Notes under the pieces: generated by a model
Databases searched by the model: none
What the model saw: only the letters and a program-made list of their open reading frames with translations
What the model was told of the DNA's origin: nothing
Source of the DNA: Gemmatimonadales bacterium
Lineage (GTDB): Bacteria > Gemmatimonadota > Gemmatimonadetes > Gemmatimonadales > GWC2-71-9
Assembly (NCBI GenBank): GCA_030601605.1
Contig: JAUVTI010000031.1
Coordinates: 1-15,758, forward strand
Direction of reading: 5' to 3'
DNA length: 15,758 nt
In this document: one piece after another, positions 1 through 7,811 of the stretch
Position numbering within the stretch: position 1 is the stretch's first letter
How the letters are laid out: each line of letters begins with the position of its first letter
Translations under genes and position numbers: made by a program

Positions 1-1
1 C

Positions 2-184
2 GGCCTGTTGACCATCAGCATGGCGTGCCGGATCGACCACTGCCCGGAATTCGGCAAGGATGCCGTGGCGCACACGCCGCTCGATCTGTTCAAGGCGTTC
101 GGGCCGATGGTGCGCGAGGGGATCATGGGGCCGGCCGCGACGGCTGCGGCTGCCGAAGATAGGCTAGCGTCGGGAGGACAGTGA
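2..184 (+). CDS. 3' end of unidentified protein (possible TetR-type regulator), partial
   Basis: The open frame enters from the left edge and ends at TGA 182-184, giving the last 60 residues (GLLTISMACRIDHC... to ...RLASGGQ). The stop lies one base before the start of the TolC-family gene, so this is probably the first visible gene of the efflux operon. The fragment looks helical, with an Ala-rich tail, and has no membrane segment. A regulator of the TetR/AcrR class often precedes TolC-adaptor-RND operons, and the fragment could be the C-terminal ligand-binding end of one. No helix-turn-helix is visible, so that rests on context alone. That the frame is coding is fairly sure from the tight junction; its function is a guess. 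Confidence 0.6.
   Translation, partial: GLLTISMACRIDHCPEFGKDAVAHTPLDLFKAFGPMVREGIMGPAATAAAAEDRLASGGQ
173..178 (+). promoter_or_regulatory. Shine-Dalgarno GGGAGGA-type site deciding the TolC-family start
   Basis: GGAGGA ends 7 nt before GTG 186. A second in-frame GTG at 195 would be 16 nt away, so 186 is the better start. The site lies inside the last codons of the upstream gene. Confidence 0.6.
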
Positions 185-185
185 G

Positions 186-1655
186 GTGATACAGGTGAAT
201 CGATTGCACGTGTTCTTGACTGCCGCGGCGCTGCTCGCGGTTGCCATCCCCGCAGGTTCCGCCGCCGCCCAGGAGGAGAAACCGGTGGAGGTATTCGGGC
301 TGCAGCGGGCGGTCCGGGTGGGCTTGGCCAACAGCCGCGTGATGGCCAATGCGGAGTACCAACTGGATGCTGCGAACATGCAGGTGAAGGATGCGTGGGG
401 CAGTGCGTTTCCGGACATCTTCGCATCGGCGTCCTACTCACGCAGCATGATCAAGCAGCAGTTCTTCTTCCCGGATCCGAGCGATCCCGGTGGAGAGCCC
501 AGGCCCATCACTATCGGGTCTGACAACAACTGGATCGCCAGCTTCACGATCAGCCAGCCGCTGTTCGAGTACGGCATCGTGGTGGGTGTCGGGGCGGCCA
601 ATCGCTTTCGCACGCTCAAGGAGGAGGAGGTCCGCGGCACGGCGCAGCAGGTGGTGTCGGCGATCCGCCAGGCCTACTTCGACGCGCTGCTGTCGGTGGA
701 GCAGCTGCGGCTGGTCGAGGAGAGCATGGCCCGGGTGGGCGCGACGCTGGAGGAGACCCGCGCGCGACACCGGGCCGGGCTGGTGGGCAGCTACGACGTG
801 CTGCGGCTCGAGGTCGAGTACGCCAACGTCGCGGCCAATCTGCAGCGCGCGCGCAACGCCGTCGAGGCCGGCGAACGGTCGCTGCTGGTGGAGATGGGAC
901 TCGACCCGAAGCTGCCGATCGAGATCGAGGGGGACCTCAACGGGATGGATCTCGAGAACCCGAGCGCGAACGACGTTTATAACGCCGAGCTGCTGCGCCT
1001 GGCGGGACCGGCGGAGGAAGAGATCCAGGATGAGGGGCGGCTCCTCGAGCTGGCGTACAACCTGCGCACCGACCTGCGGCAGCTCCGCTCGTCGGTCAGC
1101 CTGGAGCAGTCGCGCGTGGCGGGTGAGAAGTCGGAGTTCTATCCCAGGCTCTCATTCTTCTCCAACTACGACATCATGGCACAGCAGAACGATCCGGTGA
1201 AGTTCTTCGGTGCCGGCGGCGAGTCGCGCACGAGCTTCGCGAACGCCGGGCTACGGCTCGAGATCCCCATCTTTCAGGGGGGGAGCCGCTTCGCCCGGGT
1301 ACACGAGGCCGAGGCGATGGTGCGGCAGCAGGAGACCCTGCTCGAGCGGGCGGAGCAGGAGGCGGTCAACCAGATCCGCACCCTGCGGGACGCCGTGTTC
1401 GAGGCGCGTCAGCGGGCGGCGGGACAAAACCTCGCCGTTCGGTCTGCCCAGCGTGGCTGGGAGATCGCCACCGCTGAGTACCGTGAGGGCATCGGCTCGC
1501 AGCTGCAGATGACCGATGCCGAGGGTGCGCTGCGCCAGTCGCAGTTCGCGTACGCCCAGGCGGTGTTCGACTACCTGAGCGCGCGGTCCCTGCTGGACCT
1601 CGCGTTGGGGACCGTGCCGGAAGTGGACGAGATCCTTCCGCAGGAAGACAGCTAA
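186..1655 (+). CDS. TolC-family outer-membrane efflux protein
   Basis: A 489-residue outer-membrane channel that would form the exit duct of a tripartite RND pump. Residues 1 to about 29 form a signal peptide: a hydrophobic stretch (FLTAAALLAVAIPAG) ending in SAAAQ. The mature part has the two-fold repeat of long amphipathic helices typical of outer-membrane efflux proteins: helices near 120-240 (VSAIRQAYFDALLSVEQLRL) and again near 370-470 (an NQIRTLRDAVFEARQRA helix and a TAEYREGIGSQLQMTDAE segment). The last segment is a hallmark of the second repeat. Length is normal for the family. The start is GTG with a good SD 7 nt upstream. TAA 1653-1655 shares its last A with the ATG of the adaptor gene, so the two are likely coupled. 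The substrate cannot be read from the sequence. Confidence 0.95.
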   Translation: MIQVNRLHVFLTAAALLAVAIPAGSAAAQEEKPVEVFGLQRAVRVGLANSRVMANAEYQLDAANMQVKDAWGSAFPDIFASASYSRSMIKQQFFFPDPSDPGGEPRPITIGSDNNWIASFTISQPLFEYGIVVGVGAANRFRTLKEEEVRGTAQQVVSAIRQAYFDALLSVEQLRLVEESMARVGATLEETRARHRAGLVGSYDVLRLEVEYANVAANLQRARNAVEAGERSLLVEMGLDPKLPIEIEGDLNGMDLENPSANDVYNAELLRLAGPAEEEIQDEGRLLELAYNLRTDLRQLRSSVSLEQSRVAGEKSEFYPRLSFFSNYDIMAQQNDPVKFFGAGGESRTSFANAGLRLEIPIFQGGSRFARVHEAEAMVRQQETLLERAEQEAVNQIRTLRDAVFEARQRAAGQNLAVRSAQRGWEIATAEYREGIGSQLQMTDAEGALRQSQFAYAQAVFDYLSARSLLDLALGTVPEVDEILPQEDS

Positions 1656-2797
1656 TGGAGACCAGGAGCATGCAGATAGAGTCGAGGCGGGGGAGCGGAC
1701 GGCGCACGTGGGCGATGGGGCTCGTTGCCCTCGCGGGTCTCACCATCGGCCTCGTGGGGTGCCGACCCTCGGAAGGTGGGGAGGCGCAGGCCGAGGAGCC
1801 GGACGTGGCCGATACCACGGGCGCGCGCATCGTGAACGTCGAGGTCGAGCACATCGCACCGTCCACCTTCGTGGACTACATCCGCATCACGGGTGAGGTC
1901 GAGGCGCTGTACGACGTAACGATATCTGCGGAGGAATCGGGCTCGATCCTGCGCTTCCTGGTTGAGAAGGGGGCGCGGGTCCGGCGGGGACAGGTGATCG
2001 CCAAGATCGACGACGCCGTACTGAGCGCGTCGGTGCGGGAGGCCGAGGCACTGGCGGATGTGGCCCGGGAGCAGCACGCGCGGCAGAGGCGCCTGTGGGA
2101 GGAGGAAGGCATCGGCAGCGAGATCGCATACCTCCAGGCGCAGTCGAACGCGACGGCAGCCGAGGCGCGGGTGGAGATGCTCCAGGCCCGGCTCGCCCGA
2201 ACGGAGGTCAAGGCGCCGGTCAGCGGCATTTTCGATGAGAAGTTCGTCGAGGTGGGCGAGATGGTGACCCCCGGCGCTCCCGTGGCGCGTGTGGTCTCGG
2301 TGGGGCAGGTGAAGATCACGGGCGGCGTGCCGGAGCGCTACGCGCTGTTCATCCATAGGGGTGACAGCGCCCGGGTGACGCTCGACCCGCTCGGCGATCG
2401 CGAGTTCTTCGGCACCATCCAGTTCGTCGGCACCAGCGTGGAGCCGCGCAGCCGGACGTTCCCGATCGAGATCGTGCTCCAGAACCCCGGCAACCTCATC
2501 AAGCCGCGTATGGTCGCGAACGTGCAGGTGGAGCGCGAGCGGCTGACCGATGTCGTCGTGGTGCCGCAGCAGGTCGTGGTGCGGACGGAGAGCGGCTACC
2601 AGGTCTTCATCGTCGCCGCTCGGAACGGCCACCCGGTGGCCGAAGCGCGGGCCGTGATGCTGGGTCCGTCGTTCGAGAACCGCACCGTCGTGACCTCCGG
2701 GTTGGCGGTGGGTGATCAACTCATCACGGTGGGTGGGCGGTTGGTGGACGACGGCAGTTTCGTCCGGGTCGTCGCCAGCGTCGGAGGCGAGGGATGA
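1655..2797 (+). CDS. RND efflux periplasmic adaptor (membrane fusion protein), lipoprotein
   Basis: A 380-residue adaptor linking the RND pump to the outer-membrane channel. A basic N-terminus (RRGSGRR) is followed by a hydrophobic segment and the lipobox LVGC, with Cys36 as the predicted lipidation site, so the protein should be anchored in the inner membrane. The two halves of a biotinyl-lipoyl-like domain are clear (around 87-118, with SGSILRFLVEKGARVRRGQ, and around 184-215, with KAPVSGIFDEKFVEVGE). They flank a helical hairpin at about 122-182. Beta-barrel and membrane-proximal domains follow to about 378. ATG 1655 has AGGAAG 7 nt upstream; the alternative ATG 1670 has AGGAG only 1 nt away and is unlikely. 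The stop overlaps the next start as ATGA. Confidence 0.95.
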   Translation: METRSMQIESRRGSGRRTWAMGLVALAGLTIGLVGCRPSEGGEAQAEEPDVADTTGARIVNVEVEHIAPSTFVDYIRITGEVEALYDVTISAEESGSILRFLVEKGARVRRGQVIAKIDDAVLSASVREAEALADVAREQHARQRRLWEEEGIGSEIAYLQAQSNATAAEARVEMLQARLARTEVKAPVSGIFDEKFVEVGEMVTPGAPVARVVSVGQVKITGGVPERYALFIHRGDSARVTLDPLGDREFFGTIQFVGTSVEPRSRTFPIEIVLQNPGNLIKPRMVANVQVERERLTDVVVVPQQVVVRTESGYQVFIVAARNGHPVAEARAVMLGPSFENRTVVTSGLAVGDQLITVGGRLVDDGSFVRVVASVGGEG

Positions 2798-5700
2798 CCG
2801 ACCGCAAGGGCGACACCGGCTCGGGCGACAGCGGCGGTCGCCGCAAGGTGTCCGCGGCGGATCCAAGCCGGCTGAGCGGAGCGCACCTCGAGGCCGGGCC
2901 GGGCACCGACCCGCGGCACAAGCAGAAGTACAAGGAGTTCCGCCTCACCTCGTTCGCGATCGACCATCCGACGAGCGTGATGGTGATGACGCTGATCCTG
3001 ATCCTGATGGGGCTGATGTCCTACATCCGCGTCCCCAAGGAGATGGCTCCGGAGATCGTCGTCCCCTTCATCCTCGTCAACACGGTCTATCCCGGGGTGG
3101 CGCCGGCGGACATCGAGACGCTCATCACCGAGCCACTCGAAGACGAGCTCCACACGATCGGCGACATCAAGACGATCACGTCGATCTCGACCGAGAGCTA
3201 CTCGATGATCAGCATCGAGTTCGTGGCCGGGATGGACATGAACGAAGCGCTGCAGCGGGTGCGCGAGAAGGTGGACATCGCGAAGCCCGAGCTGCCGCAG
3301 GCGGCCGACGAACCGGAGATCATCGAGATCAACTTCTCCGACTTCCCGATCATGCAGGTGAACATAGCGGGTGACTACAGCGAAGTCCGACTGCGCGAAG
3401 TGGCCGAGGACATGCAGGACCGGCTGGAGCAGATCCCCAGCGTTCTCGAGGCCCGCATCGCGGGCGGTCTCGAGCGCGAGGTGCAGGTCAACGTGGACCT
3501 TGCCAAGCTCAAGTTCTACGACGTCACGTTCGACGACGTGATCGACGCGGTCCGCTTCGAGAACGTGACCGTGCCGGGCGGCTCGATCGACGTGGGCGAC
3601 GTGAAGTACCTGGTGCGGGTGCCCGGGGAGTTCGAGGGGACGGCGCCCATTGCCGATGTCGTGGTCGTCACCCGGAACGGGCGGCCGATCTACGTGCGGG
3701 ACGTGGCCACCGTGGACTTCGGGTTCAAGGAGCGCGAGAGCCTGGCGCGCCTGGACGGCAGCCCGGTCATGTCGCTCGCGATCATCAAGCGGTCGGGTGA
3801 GAACATCATCGCGGCCGCCGACGCCGTGCGCGAGGTGATCGCGGACATGGAGCGCGACTTCCCGCCGGGCACCGTCGTGAAGATCACGTCCGACGTGTCG
3901 GAAGACATCCAGGGTATGGTGAGCAGCCTCGAGAACAACATCATCTCGGGACTCATCCTGGTCATGGCCGTGCTCATCTTCGTTCTGGGCGTGCGCACCG
4001 CCCCGTTCGTGGGGCTGGCGATTCCCCTGTCGATGCTGGTGTCGTTCTCGATCATCCGGTTCGTGGGCTTCTCGATGAACATGGTGGTGTTGTTCAGCCT
4101 GATCCTCGCGCTGGGGATGCTGGTGGACAACGCCATCGTGGTGATCGAGAACATCTACCGCTTCCGAGAACGCCGGTTCGACCGGGTGAGGGCGGCGAAG
4201 TATGCCACGGCCGAGGTAGCCGTGCCGATCATCGCCTCCACCGCGACGACCCTCGCGGCCTTCTTCCCCATGACCTTCTGGCCGGGCATCACCGGCGAGT
4301 TCATGAAGTACCTGCCGATCACGCTGATCATCACGCTGAGTTCGTCGCTCTTCGTGGCGCTGGTGATCCTCCCCACGCTGGCCGCGCGGATGCTGGATAC
4401 GGAGGATGCGCCGCTCGGACTGACGCCTGGAATGCGGAAGCTGCTCATCGGAGCGACGGGGTTCAGCGGTGTCGTCCTGATGTTCGTGAATCCGCTCACC
4501 GCCGTGCTGTTCGTGGCCACCGGCGTGGCCGTGTACGCGCTGCACCACTACGTGGGGCACCCGGCCGGGCATTGGCTGATGACCAGGGGGCTGCCGCGCT
4601 TCATCGAGCGGTACGAGGTGGTGCTGCGCTGGACGCTGAGTCACCGGTGGCGCATGATGGGCGCGGCCGGGGCGTCGCTCGTCCTCGTCGTGATGGTGTT
4701 CGGCGCATTCAACCCCGGCGTGGAGTTCTTCCCCGAGGACATCCCGCCCACGACCGCCTACATCCAGGTGGAGGCGCCGCTCGGGACGCGACTGGGAGAG
4801 ACCGACCGGATCGTGCGTGAGCTCGAGGAGGAACTCGAGGGGATCGACGGGCGGGTGGATGTCGAGTCGGTCGTGGCAACCGTGGGATCCCGGGTGAGCC
4901 AGGGCTTCGGCGGCGGGCAGGGCACCCACCTGGCGACCGTCGCGGTCAACTTCGTGGACTTCGAGGAGCGGGAGGGCGACGTGTTCGCCGTGGTCGACCG
5001 GATTCGAGAGACGGCGGGCCGGAACGTGGCGGGTGCCGCTATCTCGCTGGAAGAGCCCGAGATGGGGCCGCCGACCGGACTACCGATCGCGATCGAGATC
5101 ACCGGGGACGACCCCCGGGTGCTGAAGCAGCTCGGCGACGAGGTGGTCGCGACCCTTGAGGCGTCCTCGATCTTCGCGAAGCTGGACGGGCTGGAGACGG
5201 ACATGGCAGAGGGCCGCCCAGAGCTCGTGATCGACGTGGATCGCGAGAAGGCGGCGCTGTACGGGCTCACCACGCAGGATATCGGTTGGACGGTCCGCAA
5301 CGCGATCAACGGGGCCGAGGCCTCGAAGTACCGCGACGGGAAGGACGAGTACGACATCACGGTGCGGCTGGCCAAGGAGTACCGCGAGGACCTCAGCTCG
5401 CTCGGCGACCTCACGATCACGAGCGACGATGGGGATCAGGTGCCGATCTCGTCTGTCGCCACGTGGCGGGTGGACAAGGGCTACGGCGACGTGAACCGCA
5501 AGGACCTCGACCGGATGGTCACCGTCACGTCCGACGTACGCTCGGGGTACAACGCGAACGCCGTCCTGGCGGAGGTGCAGGTGGAGCTGGCCGCCATTGA
5601 GGATGCGCTGCCTTCCGGCTACCGGCTGCGCTATGCGGGGCAGCAGCAGGAACAGCAGGAGTCCCAGGCATTCCTGACCGGCGCGTTCCTGATGGCGCTG

Positions 5701-6324
5701 TTCCTGATCGGGTTCATCCTGGTGTCGCAGTTCGACTCGGTGACCAAGCCGCTCATCATCCTGAGCTCTGTGCTGCTGTCCACCGTCGGCGTGCTCATCG
5801 GGCTGATGGTGTTCCGCATGCCGTTCGGCATCATCATGACGGGCGTGGGCGTGATCAGCCTGGCGGGCGTCGTGGTCAACAACTCGATCGTGCTGATCGA
5901 CTACATCGACATCCTGCGCACGCGCGACAAGCTGGAGCGGGAGGAAGCGATCATCCAGGGTGGAAAGACCCGTTTCCGTCCTGTGATGCTGACGGCGGTG
6001 ACGACGATCCTCGGGCTGATCCCGCTGGCGATCGGGCTGAACATCGACTTCGTCGGGATGTACACCCGGCTGTCCCCCAACTTCTACTGGGGTGGCGAGC
6101 AGGCGGCGTGGTGGGGGCCGATGGCGATCGCCGTGATCGCGGGACTCGCGTTCGCGACCTTCCTGACGCTCGTGCTCGTGCCGGTGATGTACTCACTGCT
6201 GGACGACTTCGACATGTGGCTGAAGCGCAGCCTCACGCGTCCGGAGGACGCCGAGGCGATCCCCGGAGGCAAGCCGCCGCGGCCGGCTGACTCGAAGGTG
6301 TCAGGCGAGCCAGTCGCTGTATAG
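2794..6324 (+). CDS. RND-superfamily efflux permease (HAE1-like, single-Asp SwrC-type motifs)
   Basis: A 1176-residue inner-membrane pump of the AcrB fold, expected to drive efflux with the proton gradient. There is a long polar N-terminal tail (1-50), TM1 near 60-78, a first porter domain, TM2-6 (about 383-533), a second TM block and porter domain, and TM8-12 (about 960-1136). TM4 reads GMLVDNAIVVIEN: D445 is kept, but the second Asp of AcrB (D408) is N446. TM10 reads GVVVNNSIVLID, with N1029 where AcrB has K940. This pattern is known from SwrC-like members. Two extra hydrophobic stretches (about 549-566 and 568-588) lie between the two halves. The SD GGAGG at 2783-2787 is 6 nt before the ATG. 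The last 24 bp overlap the 3' end of the converging amidohydrolase gene. Substrate is unknown. Confidence 0.96.
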   Translation: MTDRKGDTGSGDSGGRRKVSAADPSRLSGAHLEAGPGTDPRHKQKYKEFRLTSFAIDHPTSVMVMTLILILMGLMSYIRVPKEMAPEIVVPFILVNTVYPGVAPADIETLITEPLEDELHTIGDIKTITSISTESYSMISIEFVAGMDMNEALQRVREKVDIAKPELPQAADEPEIIEINFSDFPIMQVNIAGDYSEVRLREVAEDMQDRLEQIPSVLEARIAGGLEREVQVNVDLAKLKFYDVTFDDVIDAVRFENVTVPGGSIDVGDVKYLVRVPGEFEGTAPIADVVVVTRNGRPIYVRDVATVDFGFKERESLARLDGSPVMSLAIIKRSGENIIAAADAVREVIADMERDFPPGTVVKITSDVSEDIQGMVSSLENNIISGLILVMAVLIFVLGVRTAPFVGLAIPLSMLVSFSIIRFVGFSMNMVVLFSLILALGMLVDNAIVVIENIYRFRERRFDRVRAAKYATAEVAVPIIASTATTLAAFFPMTFWPGITGEFMKYLPITLIITLSSSLFVALVILPTLAARMLDTEDAPLGLTPGMRKLLIGATGFSGVVLMFVNPLTAVLFVATGVAVYALHHYVGHPAGHWLMTRGLPRFIERYEVVLRWTLSHRWRMMGAAGASLVLVVMVFGAFNPGVEFFPEDIPPTTAYIQVEAPLGTRLGETDRIVRELEEELEGIDGRVDVESVVATVGSRVSQGFGGGQGTHLATVAVNFVDFEEREGDVFAVVDRIRETAGRNVAGAAISLEEPEMGPPTGLPIAIEITGDDPRVLKQLGDEVVATLEASSIFAKLDGLETDMAEGRPELVIDVDREKAALYGLTTQDIGWTVRNAINGAEASKYRDGKDEYDITVRLAKEYREDLSSLGDLTITSDDGDQVPISSVATWRVDKGYGDVNRKDLDRMVTVTSDVRSGYNANAVLAEVQVELAAIEDALPSGYRLRYAGQQQEQQESQAFLTGAFLMALFLIGFILVSQFDSVTKPLIILSSVLLSTVGVLIGLMVFRMPFGIIMTGVGVISLAGVVVNNSIVLIDYIDILRTRDKLEREEAIIQGGKTRFRPVMLTAVTTILGLIPLAIGLNIDFVGMYTRLSPNFYWGGEQAAWWGPMAIAVIAGLAFATFLTLVLVPVMYSLLDDFDMWLKRSLTRPEDAEAIPGGKPPRPADSKVSGEPVAV

Positions 6325-7128
6325 GTCTGGTCGGCGGTCTCTCAGGAAGAGTGTGCGCGCCGGAGATGCCGCGCACTCGCCGAGATCGAGGTCCGCCACC
6401 ACCAAGTCGTCCTCGAGGCGCTTGCCGCGAGCGAGTACCGCCCCCTTGGGGTCCACGATGAACGACTCACCGGCAAAGGTGAGTCGTTCTTCCTTTCCCA
6501 CACGGTTGCACAAAGCGGCGAAGTAGCCGTTCTGGAATGCGGCCGCGCGCACTTCGGCCTCGTACATTCCCTCGGGCCACTCGTCCTCCGCACCCGCCTG
6601 GGGGATCACCACGAGCTCGGCGCCCTGCAGGCCGAGCGCTCGCATGTACTCCGGATAGTGCCGGTCATAGCAGATGGCCACGCCGACGCGTCCGACGCGT
6701 GTCTCGTACACCGGTGCACCGCGGTCGCCGGGAGCGTAGTAGGCGCGCTCGTGGAACCGGTCGTAGTCTGTGATGTGCACCATGCGGGTGACGCCGAGCA
6801 GGCTTCCGTCGGCATCGAACACCGGAGAGCTGTCGTAGTACTTCCCGCCGGACGCCTCGTACATGTTGAACACGGTCACGAGCCCGTGCTCCCTGGCCTT
6901 GGCCGCGACCAGGTCGGCGGTCGGCCCTGGTATGGGCTCCGCCAGGTCGCGGGCGGCCGGGGACTCCCGGTGCTGCGGGAAAAACCGCGTGAGTGCCAGC
7001 TCTGGAAAGGCGATCAGCCCGCAGCCGGCCTTGGCCGCGGTATCCATTGCCCGAAGGGCGCGCTCCAGGTTGTCGCCGATCTCGGGGCGAGCGGACTGCT
7101 GGGCCAGTGCGATGCGGATCGTGGTCAT
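6301..7128 (-). CDS. nitrilase-superfamily carbon-nitrogen hydrolase with altered catalytic Lys
   Basis: A 275-residue cytoplasmic protein with the alpha-beta-beta-alpha fold of C-N hydrolases (relatives include N-carbamoylputrescine amidase). Catalytic Glu43 (AFPELALTRF) and nucleophile Cys153 (GVAICYDRHYPE) are present. The downstream segment FHERAYYAPGD also matches the family, including Glu127. The usual catalytic Lys sits two residues before a His in an RK.H motif; here the segment is GVTRMVHITDY, with Met116 at that place (codon ATG at 6781-6783, - strand). Activity is therefore uncertain. The start at 7128 has GAGG 5 nt upstream and begins exactly at the family's first strand (TTIRIALAQ). 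Extension to 7329 adds 67 Arg/Ala-rich residues antisense-like to nothing known and overlaps the methyltransferase gene. It is last of four - strand genes, 17 nt after the methyltransferase stop. Confidence 0.9.
   Translation of the reverse strand: MTTIRIALAQQSARPEIGDNLERALRAMDTAAKAGCGLIAFPELALTRFFPQHRESPAARDLAEPIPGPTADLVAAKAREHGLVTVFNMYEASGGKYYDSSPVFDADGSLLGVTRMVHITDYDRFHERAYYAPGDRGAPVYETRVGRVGVAICYDRHYPEYMRALGLQGAELVVIPQAGAEDEWPEGMYEAEVRAAAFQNGYFAALCNRVGKEERLTFAGESFIVDPKGAVLARGKRLEDDLVVADLDLGECAASPARTLFLRDRRPDLYSDWLA
6460..6497 (+). terminator. candidate intrinsic terminator of the efflux operon inside the converging gene
   Basis: A perfect 12-bp inverted repeat: GAACGACTCACC (6460-6471) and GGTGAGTCGTTC (6478-6489), with a 6-nt GGCAAA loop. 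On the + strand it is followed by TTCCTTTC, a modest T-rich tract. On the - strand the stem is followed by ATCGTGG with no T tract, so it would act on + transcripts, about 135 nt past the RND stop. It also encodes residues ERLTFAGESF of the amidohydrolase. Confidence 0.45.
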
Positions 7129-7145
7129 CTTCGCCTCGTCGTACG

Positions 7146-7811
7146 CTATTCGGGCCTGCGTCCCAGGGTGAGCAGCGAGCCTTCGGTCGCCTTCCAGGGT
7201 TCGCTCGCTTCGTCCGCCGGCACCAGCATGCGGCGCTGGTCTGCTACGTCGAACCCGGCGTCCTCCAGGGCGCCGCGCCACCCGGCCGAGTCGAGCAGCG
7301 TCATCTCTACGCCGACGTCTTCGGGCCACGAGTGGCTGGCTTCGTTCTCACCGTAGAAGTCCACCATGCAGGTGAAGCGCCCACCGGGGGCCAGCAGGCG
7401 AAGTGTCTCCTCGAGGGCGGCGCCCATGTCCGGGAGGTAGTAGAACACCTCCATGGAGAGGATGGTGTCGAAACCGGCGTGCGGCAGCGGGTGCTCGGGA
7501 AACGCACACTGATGGAACTCCACGTCGTCGAGGTCGGCCGACATGCGGCGCGCCAGCGCGATCATCTCTGCGGAGAGGTCGATGCCCACCGCTCGGCCCT
7601 GCGGCGCCGCCTGCGTGGCCCAGCGCACCGTGTACCCGTCGCCGCACCCGATGTCCAGGTAGCGAGCGTCGGGGGCGAGCTCGAGCAGTTCGAAGGCGGG
7701 GCGCACGAACGGCGTGTGGCTCTTGGCCATCCCCTCGGCCCGGCCCCGCACCGCCCAGTCGTCGAACACGTCCCTCACGCGATCGAGCTGCTCGTTGTCA
7801 CGTTGTGTCAC
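7146..7811 (-). CDS. class I SAM-dependent methyltransferase
   Basis: A 221-residue Rossmann-fold methyltransferase. Motif I is YLDIGCGDGY (51-60). The acidic residue at the end of strand 2 is in AVGIDLS (Asp78), followed by AEMIALARRM. The strand 4 region is FDTILSMEVFYYLPD (114-128), and LLAPGGRF (139-146) is the usual post-motif turn. Length is typical for a Methyltransf_25/11-type enzyme. No substrate-specific motif is recognised. The start is GTG with GGGAG 5 nt upstream. GTGA overlaps the stop of the glycosyltransferase by 4 nt, which argues for coupled translation and a shared pathway. Its partners suggest action on a small molecule or glycan, but that is inference. Confidence 0.93.
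   Translation of the reverse strand: MTQRDNEQLDRVRDVFDDWAVRGRAEGMAKSHTPFVRPAFELLELAPDARYLDIGCGDGYTVRWATQAAPQGRAVGIDLSAEMIALARRMSADLDDVEFHQCAFPEHPLPHAGFDTILSMEVFYYLPDMGAALEETLRLLAPGGRFTCMVDFYGENEASHSWPEDVGVEMTLLDSAGWRGALEDAGFDVADQRRMLVPADEASEPWKATEGSLLTLGRRPE

Noticed and set aside
1652..2866. A 404-codon open frame on the - strand
   Set aside because: Antisense to the adaptor gene, which has clear lipobox and lipoyl motifs; the antisense product is His/Arg/Asp-rich and unlike any family.
2716..4929. A 737-codon open frame on the - strand
   Set aside because: Antisense shadow of the RND permease; rich in His, Asp and Arg with no recognisable domain.
7129..7329. N-terminal extension of the amidohydrolase by 67 residues
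   Set aside because: The extension is an Arg-rich stretch lying inside the methyltransferase gene in another frame. The internal ATG 7128 has an SD and starts at the family's first beta strand.
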